A DNA stretch of 64,000 bases from an uncultured Rhodopila sp. (GTDB taxonomy: Bacteria > Pseudomonadota > Alphaproteobacteria > Acetobacterales > Acetobacteraceae): positions 1 to 64,000 of the forward strand of contig NZ_CAIWTY010000035.1 in the NCBI RefSeq assembly GCF_903915725.1, read 5' to 3'. The position numbers and the translations under genes were made by a program. Position 1 is the first letter of the stretch; each line of letters starts with the position of its first letter. The notes beneath the pieces are model-generated. The model was not told the DNA's origin. It made no database searches and worked only from the letters and a program-made list of their open reading frames with translations. Below, piece after piece: positions 1 through 8,521 of the stretch.

Positions 1-1
1 G

Positions 2-118
2 ATCAAGCACATGGCCCTCAACCTGCTCAGACGAGCTCCCGGCAAGAACTCGTTACGTGGCAGACGCAAGGCGGCCGGGTGGGATGATGAGTTTCTCGCA
101 AGCCTTATTACCGGGTGA
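2..118 (+). CDS. ISAs1-family transposase, C-terminal end (cut by window edge)
   Basis: The first 38 codons after the window edge, ending at TGA 116-118, read as the C-terminus of an ISAs1/H-repeat transposase. The pattern IKHMALNLLRR, then a basic stretch GRRKAAGWDDEFLASL, matches the typical ending IRHIAINIL...RRKMRKAA...YLASVL of that family (for example E. coli YhhI). The segment follows the last catalytic residues in full-length members. Whether the complete element is intact lies outside the window. It runs on the plus strand toward the convergent uvrB gene. Confidence 0.8.
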   Translation: MKHMALNLLRRAPGKNSLRGRRKAAGWDDEFLASLITG

Positions 119-131
119 AAAAATTCACCCG
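112..131. terminator. Hairpin over the transposase stop codon
   Basis: An 8-bp perfect stem (CGGGTGAA / TTCACCCG) closes a loop of four A. The transposase stop codon sits inside the left arm. No T-run follows, so this is a terminator-like or IS-end structure rather than a textbook intrinsic terminator. Confidence 0.45.
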
Positions 132-244
132 ATTCCCCTGCGGGAACCCGCGCCGAAACTCTCCGCCCAGCCGTTGCTACAGGCGGCAGCCCGGATCGGC
201 CCCCGGCGCCAGCCGATATACAATGTCTCCGGCTGCCTCGCGTT

Positions 245-2437
245 TCAGGGACCGCGGCGGCGCATTCCGCTGCGGCCCCGCCGCTTCGAGGGGTCGTAGC
301 CGCCACCGCCCGGACCCATTGGCTCGGGCCCGCTTTTCTTGTTCAGCCGCGCCGCCGCGGTCGCGACCGGAGGCGCCGGCAAGCCGAGTTCCAGCGCTTC
401 CAGCCGCTTGATCTCGTCGCGCAACCGTGCCGCCTGCTCGAATTCCAGATCCGCCGCCGCCGCCCGCATCCGCTTTTCCAGGTCCGCGATCGCCGCCTTC
501 AGATCCTTGCCGACGAACTCCTTCGTTTCTGAGCCGGCAATCGGGGCGACGGTGACGTAATCCTGCTCGAACACGCTTTCCAGCACGTTGCCGATATTCC
601 GCCGGATCGAAATCGGCGTGATGCCGTGGTCTTCGTTCCAGGTCCGCTGCTTGTTGCGGCGGCGCTCGGTTTCTTCGATCGCGACGCGCAGCGAGTTGGT
701 CATCACATCGGCATACAGCAAGACCCGGCCGTCGATGTTGCGGGCGGCACGGCCAATCGTCTGAATCAACGAAGTTTGCGAGCGCAGGAAGCCTTCTTTG
801 TCAGCATCAAGAATCGCCACAAGCGAGCACTCAGGAATATCGAGACCCTCTCGCAACAGGTTAATGCCGATCAGAACGTCGAAAACGCCGAGGCGGAGGT
901 CGCGAATGATTTCGATGCGTTCAAGTGTGTCAATATCGGAATGCAGGTAGCGGACCTTGACGCCCTGTTCGGTCAGGTAATCGGTCAACTGCTCGGCCAT
1001 GCGTTTCGTCAGCGTGGTGACCAGGACGCGCCCGCCGGCCGCGGCGACCGCCTTGCATTCGTGCAGCAGGTCATCGACCTGGTATTCAACCGGCCGGACC
1101 TCGGTAACCGGATCGATCAGGCCGGTCGGGCGGATGACCTGCTCGGCGAACACGCCGGCGGTGCGTTCCATTTCCCACGGGCCCGGCGTGGCGGAAACGA
1201 AAATGGTCATGGGCCGGAAGCGTTCCCATTCCTCGAACTTCAGCGGCCGGTTGTCGACGCAGGACGGCAGGCGGAAGCCGAACTCAGACAGCACCGTTTT
1301 GCGGGCGTAGTCGCCTTTGAACATGCCGCCGATCTGCGGGACCGTGACGTGGGATTCGTCGACGATGAGAAGGGCGTTTTCCGGCAGGTATTCGAACAAC
1401 GTCGGCGGCGGGTCGCCGGGCGCGCGGCCGGTCAGATAGCGGGAGTAGTTCTCGATCCCCTTGCACGACCCGGTGGTCTCCATCATTTCGATATCGAAGA
1501 TCGTGCGCTGTTCCAGGCGCTGGGCTTCCAGCAGCTTGCCCTCGGCATTCAGCACCGCGAGCTGCTCTTTCAGTTCGGCCTTGATGTCGCGCACCGCCTG
1601 GGTCAGCGTCGGCCGCGGCGTCACGTAGTGGCTGTTGGCGTAGACCGTGACGTCCTTCAGTTCGGCGGTGATCTCGCCGGTCAACGGATCGAATTCGCGC
1701 ACGGTCTCGATTTCGTCGCCGAACAGCGTGATCCGCCATGCGCGGTCTTCGTAATGGCTCGGGAAAATATCGACGATTTCGCCGCGCAGCCGGAAGCAGC
1801 CGCGGGCGAAGCCGGTGTCGTTGCGGCGGTACTGCAGATCGACCAGCGCCTTGGCCAGCTTGTCGCGGTCGATGCGGCCGCCCACCTCCAGCTTGGCGAC
1901 CATCTTCGAATAGGTTTCGACCGAGCCGATACCGTAGATGCAGGACACCGAGGCGACCACGATGACGTCATTTCGCTCCAGCAGGGACTGCGTGGCGGCG
2001 TGGCGCATGCGGTCGATCTGCTCGTTGATCTGCGCGTCTTTTTCGATATAGGTGTCGGTGCGCGGAACGTAGGCTTCCGGCTGGTAATAATCGTAGTAGC
2101 TGACGAAATATTCCACCGCATTGTCCGGAAAGAAGCTTTTCATCTCCCCGTACAACTGGGCCGCCAGCGTCTTATTCGGCGCCAGTATCAAGGTGGGCTT
2201 TTGCACCTGCTCGATCACCTTCGCCATGGTGAAGGTCTTGCCCGATCCGGTGACGCCGAGCAGCACCTGGTCCCGTTCCTCGGCGTTCACGCCGCGGACG
2301 AGTTCCCTGATCGCCGCCGGCTGGTCGCCGGCGGGTTCGTATTCGGAGACGGCGCGCAAGGTCCGCGTCATCGGCTTGGCCGCCTGCTTCTGAGGCATGA
2401 ACAGGACGGGCGGGGTGCGGAGAAGGGTCTGCGACAT
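245..2437 (-). CDS. uvrB: UvrABC excinuclease subunit B
   Basis: UvrB is the damage-verifying helicase-like subunit of nucleotide excision repair. The 730-aa product has an N-terminal extension of about 25 residues before the conserved [10 protein letters not shown] block, Walker [11 protein letters not shown] at residues 61-70, the beta-hairpin region [17 protein letters not shown], the [14 protein letters not shown] and QTIGRAARN helicase motifs, and a C-terminal UVR motif ([25 protein letters not shown]) that binds UvrA/UvrC. A Gly/Arg-rich tail ends the protein. The ATG at 2437 follows AGGAG with 5-nt spacing. No alphaproteobacterial LexA box (GTTC-N7-GTTC) was seen in the 160 bp upstream. 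Confidence 0.97.
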   Translation of the reverse strand: MSQTLLRTPPVLFMPQKQAAKPMTRTLRAVSEYEPAGDQPAAIRELVRGVNAEERDQVLLGVTGSGKTFTMAKVIEQVQKPTLILAPNKTLAAQLYGEMKSFFPDNAVEYFVSYYDYYQPEAYVPRTDTYIEKDAQINEQIDRMRHAATQSLLERNDVIVVASVSCIYGIGSVETYSKMVAKLEVGGRIDRDKLAKALVDLQYRRNDTGFARGCFRLRGEIVDIFPSHYEDRAWRITLFGDEIETVREFDPLTGEITAELKDVTVYANSHYVTPRPTLTQAVRDIKAELKEQLAVLNAEGKLLEAQRLEQRTIFDIEMMETTGSCKGIENYSRYLTGRAPGDPPPTLFEYLPENALLIVDESHVTVPQIGGMFKGDYARKTVLSEFGFRLPSCVDNRPLKFEEWERFRPMTIFVSATPGPWEMERTAGVFAEQVIRPTGLIDPVTEVRPVEYQVDDLLHECKAVAAAGGRVLVTTLTKRMAEQLTDYLTEQGVKVRYLHSDIDTLERIEIIRDLRLGVFDVLIGINLLREGLDIPECSLVAILDADKEGFLRSQTSLIQTIGRAARNIDGRVLLYADVMTNSLRVAIEETERRRNKQRTWNEDHGITPISIRRNIGNVLESVFEQDYVTVAPIAGSETKEFVGKDLKAAIADLEKRMRAAAADLEFEQAARLRDEIKRLEALELGLPAPPVATAAARLNKKSGPEPMGPGGGGYDPSKRRGRSGMRRRGP

Positions 2438-2552
2438 GGGGGCTCCTCGACCACATAATTGGGGCGGCCGGGCAGGCGCGTCGAGGGGGCATGTGCGGCA
2501 GGCTGGCGCACCTCAATAATTCCGGTGCGAAATCACACTCGATTCTGATACG

Positions 2553-2570
2553 ACCCGTCCCGAAACGGGT
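2553..2570. other. Small hairpin in the leader of the sugar transferase
   Basis: ACCCGT and ACGGGT pair as a 6-bp stem with a 6-nt loop, about 30 nt before the sugar-transferase start, in the divergent region shared with uvrB. No function can be assigned. Confidence 0.3.
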
Positions 2571-2597
2571 GCTCGGCCCGCCGGCAGGATCAAGGTG

Positions 2598-4013
2598 ATG
2601 ATGCGACTTTCGAGGACGACCACGGGAACGGTTTTGTTCGGGCTGGATGCTCTGTTTGTCCTGGCCGTCTGGCCGGTTGTCATGGTGTTCACTGAACCGG
2701 GGCTGCTATCGCTGTCCGCCCTGCCGATGGATGCGCGCGGGTTCAGCTATCCGCTGTTCGATTTGCTGCTGCTGTTTGCGATGGGCCTCTATCGGCGGGA
2801 GGCGGTCGTGGAGTTCGGGCGTTCCCTCACGCGGGTGCCGTTGGTTGTCGGCATGGGCGCCGCGCTTGCGGTGCTTCTGTCGCTGATCCAGCCGGTGCTG
2901 ATCCCGCAAGGCACAGCCCCGGGCGGGCAGAACCAGGCGGTGCTGTTCGCCCTCGCCTTCACGGCGTTCACAGCGTGCGCCTTCGCCGCCCGGGTCGCCG
3001 TCGATCTGCTGGTGCGCCGGCACATCCTGAGCCGCCGGCTCCTGATCATCGGCGCCGGGCAGCGTGCCTGGGATCTGGTGCTCATGCTGGGCCGGGAGGG
3101 CAGCAGCCTGAACGACGAGGTTGCCCTGCTGCATGATCCGGAACACGGCGAGATCGACCCGCGGCTGCTGGAGAATCCGCCCGGCCGCATACACTCGCCG
3201 GCCGGGTTCGATGTCCTGAGCATCGCCAGGATGGTGGCGGCCGACGTGATCATCGTCGCACCGGACGACAGGCGCGGCATGAACCTGGAACGCCTGCTGG
3301 AATGTAAGCGTGCCGGTTTCCCGGTGGTGCAATACCTCAGCTTCGTCGAGAAAGAGATCCGGCGCATCGACCTCAAGCGCATGGATCTGGGGTGGCTGAT
3401 CTATAGCGGCGGCTTCACCTTCGGCGCCCTGGACCGCTTTCTGAAGCGGGCGTTCGACCTGGTGGTCAGCTCGATTGTCCTGCTGCTGACCGCGCCGCTG
3501 ATTCTCGGCGGGATGATCGCCATCCGGTGGGAGGGTCCCGGATCGGTGTTCTACTGGCAGGAACGGGTGACGCTGGACGGCCGGGTGTTCTGGATCATGA
3601 AGCTGCGCACCATGCGGGTGAACGCCGAGGCCAAGGGCGCGGTCTGGGCGATGGAGAAGGACAACCGGATCACCAAGGCCGGCGCTTTCCTGCGGCGCAC
3701 CCGGATCGACGAACTGCCGCAACTGGTGAACATCCTGCGCGGCGACATGTCGTTCGTCGGGCCGCGCCCGGAGCGGCCGATGTTCGTTGCCGAACTGGCG
3801 GAGAAGATCCCGCTTTATAATGAACGGCATATGGTCAAGGCCGGCCTGACCGGCTGGGCGCAGATCAATTATCCCTATGGCGCCTCGATCGACGATGCGC
3901 GGTCGAAGCTCAGCTACGACCTTTATTATGTGAAGAATTTCTCCATCCTGTTCGACTTCGTCATTCTGCTGCAGACCCTGCGCGTCGTGCTATGGCCAAG
4001 CGGGGTACGCTGA
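2598..4013 (+). CDS. Polyprenyl-phosphate sugar transferase (XrtA/EpsB-like initiating transferase)
   Basis: This 471-aa membrane protein starts exopolysaccharide repeat-unit synthesis by moving a sugar-1-phosphate to undecaprenyl phosphate. It has four to five N-terminal transmembrane segments, a central Rossmann-like domain (LLIIGAGQRAWDL), another membrane segment, and a C-terminal bacterial sugar-transferase domain. Motifs include KLRTMR, RRTRIDELPQLVNILRGDMS and VGPRPERP. The ending TGWAQINYPYGAS resembles the subgroup found with PEP-CTERM/exosortase systems. No exosortase or polysaccharide neighbours are here, so it is an orphan next to IS debris. Tandem ATGs at 2598 and 2601 (GTG at 2595) follow a weak AAGG. 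Its last 53 bp overlap the convergent MFS gene. Confidence 0.9.
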   Translation: MMRLSRTTTGTVLFGLDALFVLAVWPVVMVFTEPGLLSLSALPMDARGFSYPLFDLLLLFAMGLYRREAVVEFGRSLTRVPLVVGMGAALAVLLSLIQPVLIPQGTAPGGQNQAVLFALAFTAFTACAFAARVAVDLLVRRHILSRRLLIIGAGQRAWDLVLMLGREGSSLNDEVALLHDPEHGEIDPRLLENPPGRIHSPAGFDVLSIARMVAADVIIVAPDDRRGMNLERLLECKRAGFPVVQYLSFVEKEIRRIDLKRMDLGWLIYSGGFTFGALDRFLKRAFDLVVSSIVLLLTAPLILGGMIAIRWEGPGSVFYWQERVTLDGRVFWIMKLRTMRVNAEAKGAVWAMEKDNRITKAGAFLRRTRIDELPQLVNILRGDMSFVGPRPERPMFVAELAEKIPLYNERHMVKAGLTGWAQINYPYGASIDDARSKLSYDLYYVKNFSILFDFVILLQTLRVVLWPSGVR

Positions 4014-5199
4014 CCGCCGATCGGCTGAGCAGGAACAGGGCGATCAGCAGGTTGAGGGCGTTCCAGGCGATGCCGTTGGCGAAGGCAGCACGATAGGACC
4101 CGGTGGCGTCGAAAATCGCCCCCGACATCCAGCCCCCGAGCGCCATGCCGAGCAGGGTCATCATCATGACGACGCCGACGCGCCCGCCGGCTTCGCGGGC
4201 TGGGAACGACTCCCGGACGATGATCGCATAGCTCGGCACCAAGCCGCCCTGGAACAGGCCGAACAGCGCGGAAATAACATACAGCGAGGTCAGCCCGTCC
4301 ATCATCAGGTACAGCATCAGCGCCGCCATCTGTGCCGCGGACCCGATGACCAGCGCCATCAAACCCCCCAGCCGATCGGCCAGGAACCCGGAGGCGATGC
4401 GGGAGACGACGCCGAGGCTGAGCATCAGTGACAGCATGCGCGCGCCGCTGGCCGCTCCGTAGCCGAGGTCGCCGCAATAGGCGACGATATGGACCTGGGG
4501 CATCGCCATCGCCACGCAGCAGGCCAGTCCGGCGACCGCCAGCAGGCTTTGCGCCATGGCGGGCGACAGGTCGATCTTGCGATGGATGGCAGCGGGTGCG
4601 GGCGCTCCGGTGGCACGCTGCGGCGGCGGGCCGCGCAGCAGCAGCGCAAGCGGCGGCATCGCCAGCAGGCAGATCAGCGCGACGGCGAGGTGGGCGGTGC
4701 GCCAGCCATGGGCGCGGATCAGCGGCTCGACAATCGCCGGCCAGACCGCGCCCGACAGGTAGTTGCCGGAGGCGCACAGTGCCACGGCGATGCCACGGCG
4801 CTTTTCGAACCACAGCGAGACGTTGGCCAGCAGCGGGACGAACGTCGCGGCGGTGCCGAACATGCCGATGAACAGATAGGCAGCGCTGAACTGCCACAGG
4901 TTCGTGGATACGGAGGCGAGGCCGTAGCCCGCGGCGATCGACCCGCAGCCGATCAGCACCGGCAAGACGATCCCCCGCCGATCGGCCAGCCGCCCCATGA
5001 AGACGCCGCCGACACCAAAGCCGATCATGGTGAGGGTGAAGGGGAGGGAGGCGGCGCCGCGCTCGGCGTGGAAGTCGGCCTGGACGGCGGGCAGGGCGAC
5101 GACAACCGACCACATGCCGGCACCGCCCAGGGTGCCCAGCAGCATGGACACCGCCAGGCGGAACCAGGCGTAGGGAGAGTCGATCTCGCGTCGGGTCAT
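3961..5199 (-). CDS. MFS transporter
   Basis: A 412-aa protein with about 12 hydrophobic segments and the loop 2-3 signature MGRLADRRG typical of the major facilitator superfamily, plus a second-half copy (SGFLADRLGG). It resembles monocarboxylate/oxalate-type permeases of the YbfB or OFA type, but the substrate cannot be read from sequence. It starts 12 nt after the stop of the CinA-like gene on the same strand, so the two are probably co-transcribed. Its 3' end overlaps the sugar-transferase gene tail to tail (3961-4013). Confidence 0.85.
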   Translation of the reverse strand: MTRREIDSPYAWFRLAVSMLLGTLGGAGMWSVVVALPAVQADFHAERGAASLPFTLTMIGFGVGGVFMGRLADRRGIVLPVLIGCGSIAAGYGLASVSTNLWQFSAAYLFIGMFGTAATFVPLLANVSLWFEKRRGIAVALCASGNYLSGAVWPAIVEPLIRAHGWRTAHLAVALICLLAMPPLALLLRGPPPQRATGAPAPAAIHRKIDLSPAMAQSLLAVAGLACCVAMAMPQVHIVAYCGDLGYGAASGARMLSLMLSLGVVSRIASGFLADRLGGLMALVIGSAAQMAALMLYLMMDGLTSLYVISALFGLFQGGLVPSYAIIVRESFPAREAGGRVGVVMMMTLLGMALGGWMSGAIFDATGSYRAAFANGIAWNALNLLIALFLLSRSAVSVPRLAIARRAGSAAE

Positions 5200-5211
5200 G
5201 GACGGTCCGTG

Positions 5212-6465
5212 TCAGGTCTTCTCGAAGTCGATGCGCTCGACCACGGGCAAGCCTTGCAGGAAGCGGCGCAGGCAATCGAGGGCCAATTCGGCCGCGCCCA
5301 ATCGGACCCATTCGCGTCCGCCCAAAATGCGCGATCGGCGGAAGGCGACCCGGTCCGCCGTGGCGATGCCAATACAGATGGCGCCGCCGAAATCGATCCT
5401 GTCGGCGCCGTCGTCGAGTTCGATGAGCACCGCCAGGGCATGGCTGGCGCCGGTGTGTTCGCGCGCGGCACGGGCGACGGCCTCGGTGGTGTCCTGGTCC
5501 AGTTCGGGGGGCAGCGGGACGCCGAACAGGGTATCGAGGTGGCGGGATACGGTGCCGTGGCGGAACACGGTTTCGGCGCCCGACAGGTGGGCGATGCGGG
5601 AGGCGATCTCGCCGGCGGTGAAGGTTTCCACCAGGGTGAGGGTCGCGTTCAGCTTCGTCAGCGCCGCGAGGATGACGCCTTCCAGCGTCTCGTCATCCTC
5701 GGCGATGATGAAGTTGCCGAGGCGCTTGCGGACTTCCGCCGTGACCGGGGCCAGCTTGCGGTTCACGTCGTCCATGTCCGTGCCGCGGACCGTCAGCTTG
5801 GTCTCCAACTGCGGATAGTGCGCCCGAAAGCCCAGCTTGACGCCGCCGTCCGGGTCCAGCGCCTCCACCCCGGTCAGCAACTCATCTACATGGGATTCGC
5901 CTAGACCGTAGGAGTGGAACCGCTTCAGGTGGATCGACGCCGGGGCGCCGGAGCGGGCAAGGATGCGAGGGATCACCTGCTCCTCCAGCATGCGGCGCAG
6001 TTCGCGAGGCACGCCGGGGGTGAAGAAGAACCGGGCCTTGCCGATGTCCAACGCGAAGCCGCAGGCGGTGCCGACGGGGTTGTCGAGCATCTCGGCCGTC
6101 GCCGGCAGCATCGCCTGCTTGACGTTGTTCGGCGGCATGGTGCGCATGCGGCGGGCGAAGAAATCCTGCATGCGGGCCAGCCATGCCTCGTGCAGAACCA
6201 GTTCGACGGCCGCCGCCTGCGCCGCGACCTCCTGCGACAGGTCGTCCACGGTCGGTCCGAGGCCGCCGTTAACAATCACCGCATCGGCGCGTCCGGCGGC
6301 GAGTTGGAACGCCGTCAGCAGCGCCTCGCGGTCGTCGCCGACGGTGGTGCCCCAATAGACGGACAGGCCGACGTCCTCCAGCTTCTGCGCCATGTAGGAG
6401 AAGTTGGTGTTGGTGATCTTGCCGGTGAGCACCTCATCGCCGGTGCAGATGATCTCGATACGCAT
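5212..6465 (-). CDS. CinA-like protein with degenerate C-terminal PncC domain
   Basis: This 417-aa protein has a MoaB/Mog-like N-terminal domain (IICTGDEVLTGKITNTN and NGGLGPTVDDLSQE, as in COG1058 CinA proteins). The C-terminal segment is related to nicotinamide-mononucleotide amidase PncC. The diagnostic AESCTGG loop of PncC is replaced by VETFTAG, losing the Ser-Cys and one Gly, so amidase activity is doubtful. The ATG at 6465 is chosen because AGGGGG lies just upstream and the family starts at this point. The open frame extends further upstream without homology. An MFS gene follows in the probable operon. Confidence 0.85.
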   Translation of the reverse strand: MRIEIICTGDEVLTGKITNTNFSYMAQKLEDVGLSVYWGTTVGDDREALLTAFQLAAGRADAVIVNGGLGPTVDDLSQEVAAQAAAVELVLHEAWLARMQDFFARRMRTMPPNNVKQAMLPATAEMLDNPVGTACGFALDIGKARFFFTPGVPRELRRMLEEQVIPRILARSGAPASIHLKRFHSYGLGESHVDELLTGVEALDPDGGVKLGFRAHYPQLETKLTVRGTDMDDVNRKLAPVTAEVRKRLGNFIIAEDDETLEGVILAALTKLNATLTLVETFTAGEIASRIAHLSGAETVFRHGTVSRHLDTLFGVPLPPELDQDTTEAVARAAREHTGASHALAVLIELDDGADRIDFGGAICIGIATADRVAFRRSRILGGREWVRLGAAELALDCLRRFLQGLPVVERIDFEKT

Positions 6466-6654
6466 GTGGTCCCCCTGATGCCGGCAGACTGGGGTGTATC
6501 CGCGCGGCGGGCAAGCTGCGGGGGAGGTGCCGGGGATTGGTGTTAACCGATGATTAACTGTCGTCGGGTAAAGTGCCATCGGCGCGAGCGGCTTGCCCGC
6601 TTCATCCTGCCGCGCTTGGCCTTCAGCCGCAAATCGAGTATACAAATCCGTATT

Positions 6655-6759
6655 ATGGTCGCATCCACAGTCGACAGCCCGGTCGCGAAAGCTCCGCTTG
6701 AACGGCGCGTGGCGAAGCTCATCGGCCGGTCGTTCGACGCGGGCGGCAAGGGGGCCTGA
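6655..6759 (+). CDS. Possible small basic protein (34 aa)
   Basis: A short frame starting at ATG 6655 encodes 34 residues with a basic centre (KAPLERRVAKLIGRS) and ends 4 nt before the next start at 6764. Tight spacing suggests translational coupling with the coiled-coil gene. No recognisable family and no clear ribosome binding site, so it may be untranslated leader. Confidence 0.25.
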   Translation: MVASTVDSPVAKAPLERRVAKLIGRSFDAGGKGA

Positions 6760-6763
6760 TCGC

Positions 6764-7234
6764 ATGCCGGAAATCAGCCGTATCCCCGACGAACTGCTTG
6801 GACAGATCGTCTTCGACCTTCAGGGCAGCGTTGTTGAGACCAAGTCGTCGGTCGCATCCTTGAGCCGCAGGGTTGACGAAGGTTTCGCTCGCGTCGAGGA
6901 CAGGTTCGCTCGCGTTGACGAAAGCATCGCGCGCGTTGAGGAACGTCTCGCCCGAGCGGACGGGGTCTTGCCCAGACTCGAGGCGGTGGAGCGGACAACA
7001 GCCGAGATCAAGGACATCCTGCGGGCCTTGACGCCGAAAGTCGATGACCTCGTGGGCTTTGCCCGGCACCGTGCGCCGGACCTTGCCGACAAGGCCGCGC
7101 TCGTGAAGATAGAGGCAGAATTACGGGCGGAAATCCAGGCACGGCCAACCCGGCGTCAGGCCATTTTCGATATCGGCTGGGTGGTTGGCCTGATCGCCGC
7201 CGCCGTCACGCTCGGCACCAGACTCGCCCATTAG
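6764..7234 (+). CDS. Small coiled-coil protein with C-terminal membrane anchor
   Basis: The 156-aa product contains near-perfect heptads (VDEGFARVEDRFARVDESIARVEERLARAD, residues about 37-66, in overlapping 7-residue steps of [RVDE]-x-FARVE), then more helix and one C-terminal hydrophobic segment (VVGLIAAAVTLGT). This is the shape of a tail-anchored coiled-coil protein. Function unknown; no enzyme motif. The start at 6764 follows the preceding small frame. A longer in-frame extension upstream has no start with a ribosome site and looks like shadow sequence. Confidence 0.6.
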   Translation: MPEISRIPDELLGQIVFDLQGSVVETKSSVASLSRRVDEGFARVEDRFARVDESIARVEERLARADGVLPRLEAVERTTAEIKDILRALTPKVDDLVGFARHRAPDLADKAALVKIEAELRAEIQARPTRRQAIFDIGWVVGLIAAAVTLGTRLAH

Positions 7235-7616
7235 CGGCTGACAAATGCCTCTGATGCTGTCTCGGCGGCTGTAGTTCGCGAACGGCGGGGCCGCCGCGGT
7301 ATACATATCGAGATCGACATGGGAATCTCGTCAGGGGACAGCGGGCAGTCTCGACTGCCCTCTACGTGCTCATGAAACCGGCAGCTTGGTGTAGAACGGG
7401 CGGTTCCAGCCGCTAAACTTGCCGTTTTCGGCCGGCATCGCCACGCCGCAAGGCCGCCAGTTATCGAGCCGAAGTGCCGGCGGGATGACGGCACCGTCCA
7501 TGCGCGATGTCTTGGCACATCGATTGCTCCCGTGAATGGCACGGAAAGCAGCCCTGCCCGCATTGTCTTCATTGTGGCGGCGGTGATCCGTCGGATAGGA
7601 CAAACAAGGAAAAGAA
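7235..7616. other. Intergenic region before the purine operon
   Basis: About 380 bp with no convincing gene. It must carry the promoter of the Tsx-like channel and purine operon. A minus-strand frame ends here with the peptide FSGWNRPFYTKLPVS, which looks protein-like and could be a relic of a lost gene, but no start or homologue can be supported. Confidence 0.4.
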
Positions 7617-8465
7617 ATGAAACTACGGCATGTACTGTTAGTCATCACGCTGGGGTTATTTGCTTTCCAAACCGAAGCTCGGGCTCAGGGCAACTTCAAT
7701 GATACTTCGCTGGGAGTCCGCGACGGCCCCTGGCTCTCCAATCCCGGTGGCGGAAAGGGCTCGCGGGATGTCAACAAGATCATCGTCAACCTTGGTTATT
7801 TCGGCATCTGGGACTATGGATCGAACTTCGCCAACGTCGACGTGCTGTTTTCCAACGCCAATGAACCGGCCAATAACTCCGCCGGGGGCTCGACCGAGTT
7901 CTACGCCGTTTATCGCGGCCAGTTGAGTCCGGACAAGATATTCGGCTGGAATACAAAGTTCGGGCCAATCCAGGCGATCAATTTCGAGTTTGGCGGTGAC
8001 GCGGAATCAGAGAATACCCAGTTCGCACCGGACAAGAAGCTGCTGATCCTGGGGCCGAGCTTTCATTTCGACCTGAACCCGGGCTTCCTGACCTTCGGCG
8101 TTCACTTCTCCAAGGAGTGGAACAATAACGGCATCGCCGGACGCGCGGTCAATTTCGCTCCGGCACCGGAATTCGAGTGGGTGTGGCTGTATCCGCTGAC
8201 CTTTACCGGGCTGCCGATGGATTTCCGCGGGTTCATGAATATCGTCATGCCGAAAGGCCAGAATGGTTTCGGTGGTAACACATATACCGAAATCCTCGCC
8301 CGCCCGCAGTTGCAGTTGGATATCGGCAAGCTGATCTTCAACAAGCCGCACAAGCCTGATCTCTATCTGGCCGTGGAATTCTGGCAGCACAAATTCGGTG
8401 ACAGTTCGCAACTATCTGGTTCATCCGAGGTGTCGCCGGTGATTGGTGTGGAGGTGCACTTCTGA
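7617..8465 (+). CDS. Tsx-like outer-membrane channel
   Basis: A 282-aa protein with a Sec signal peptide (cleavage near TEARAQ) and alternating amphipathic strands rich in aromatic residues. It ends in VEVHF, the terminal Phe typical of outer-membrane beta-barrels. Size and layout fit the Tsx nucleoside-channel family. It is the first gene of a purine-degrading operon, so uptake of nucleosides or purine bases across the outer membrane is a reasonable inference. Its ATG follows AAGGAAAAG. A strong hairpin separates it from puuD. Confidence 0.75.
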   Translation: MKLRHVLLVITLGLFAFQTEARAQGNFNDTSLGVRDGPWLSNPGGGKGSRDVNKIIVNLGYFGIWDYGSNFANVDVLFSNANEPANNSAGGSTEFYAVYRGQLSPDKIFGWNTKFGPIQAINFEFGGDAESENTQFAPDKKLLILGPSFHFDLNPGFLTFGVHFSKEWNNNGIAGRAVNFAPAPEFEWVWLYPLTFTGLPMDFRGFMNIVMPKGQNGFGGNTYTEILARPQLQLDIGKLIFNKPHKPDLYLAVEFWQHKFGDSSQLSGSSEVSPVIGVEVHF

Positions 8466-8475
8466 TAGATGCAAC

Positions 8476-8498
8476 GCGGCGGTCCGGCGGACCGCCGC
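8476..8498. terminator. GC-rich hairpin between channel gene and puuD
   Basis: A perfect 10-bp stem (GCGGCGGTCC / GGACCGCCGC) with a 3-nt loop lies in the 56-bp gap. There is no following T-run, so it more likely protects the upstream mRNA or partly attenuates than fully terminates, making channel expression differ from enzyme expression. Confidence 0.5.
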
Positions 8499-8521
8499 TT
8501 CGACAACCAGGGAGCCTGCCG

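Noticed and set aside
626-2458. Long plus-strand open frame opposite uvrB (610 codons)
   Set aside because: It is the antisense shadow of a clear uvrB gene in GC-rich DNA and has no domain motifs.
2438-2597. LexA (SOS) box for uvrB
   Set aside because: No GTTC-N7-GTTC or close variant was found by eye in the divergent region.
7370-7648. 92-codon minus-strand frame ending in a protein-like peptide
   Set aside because: Its start lies inside the Tsx-like gene and no homologue or ribosome site supports it; at most a relic.
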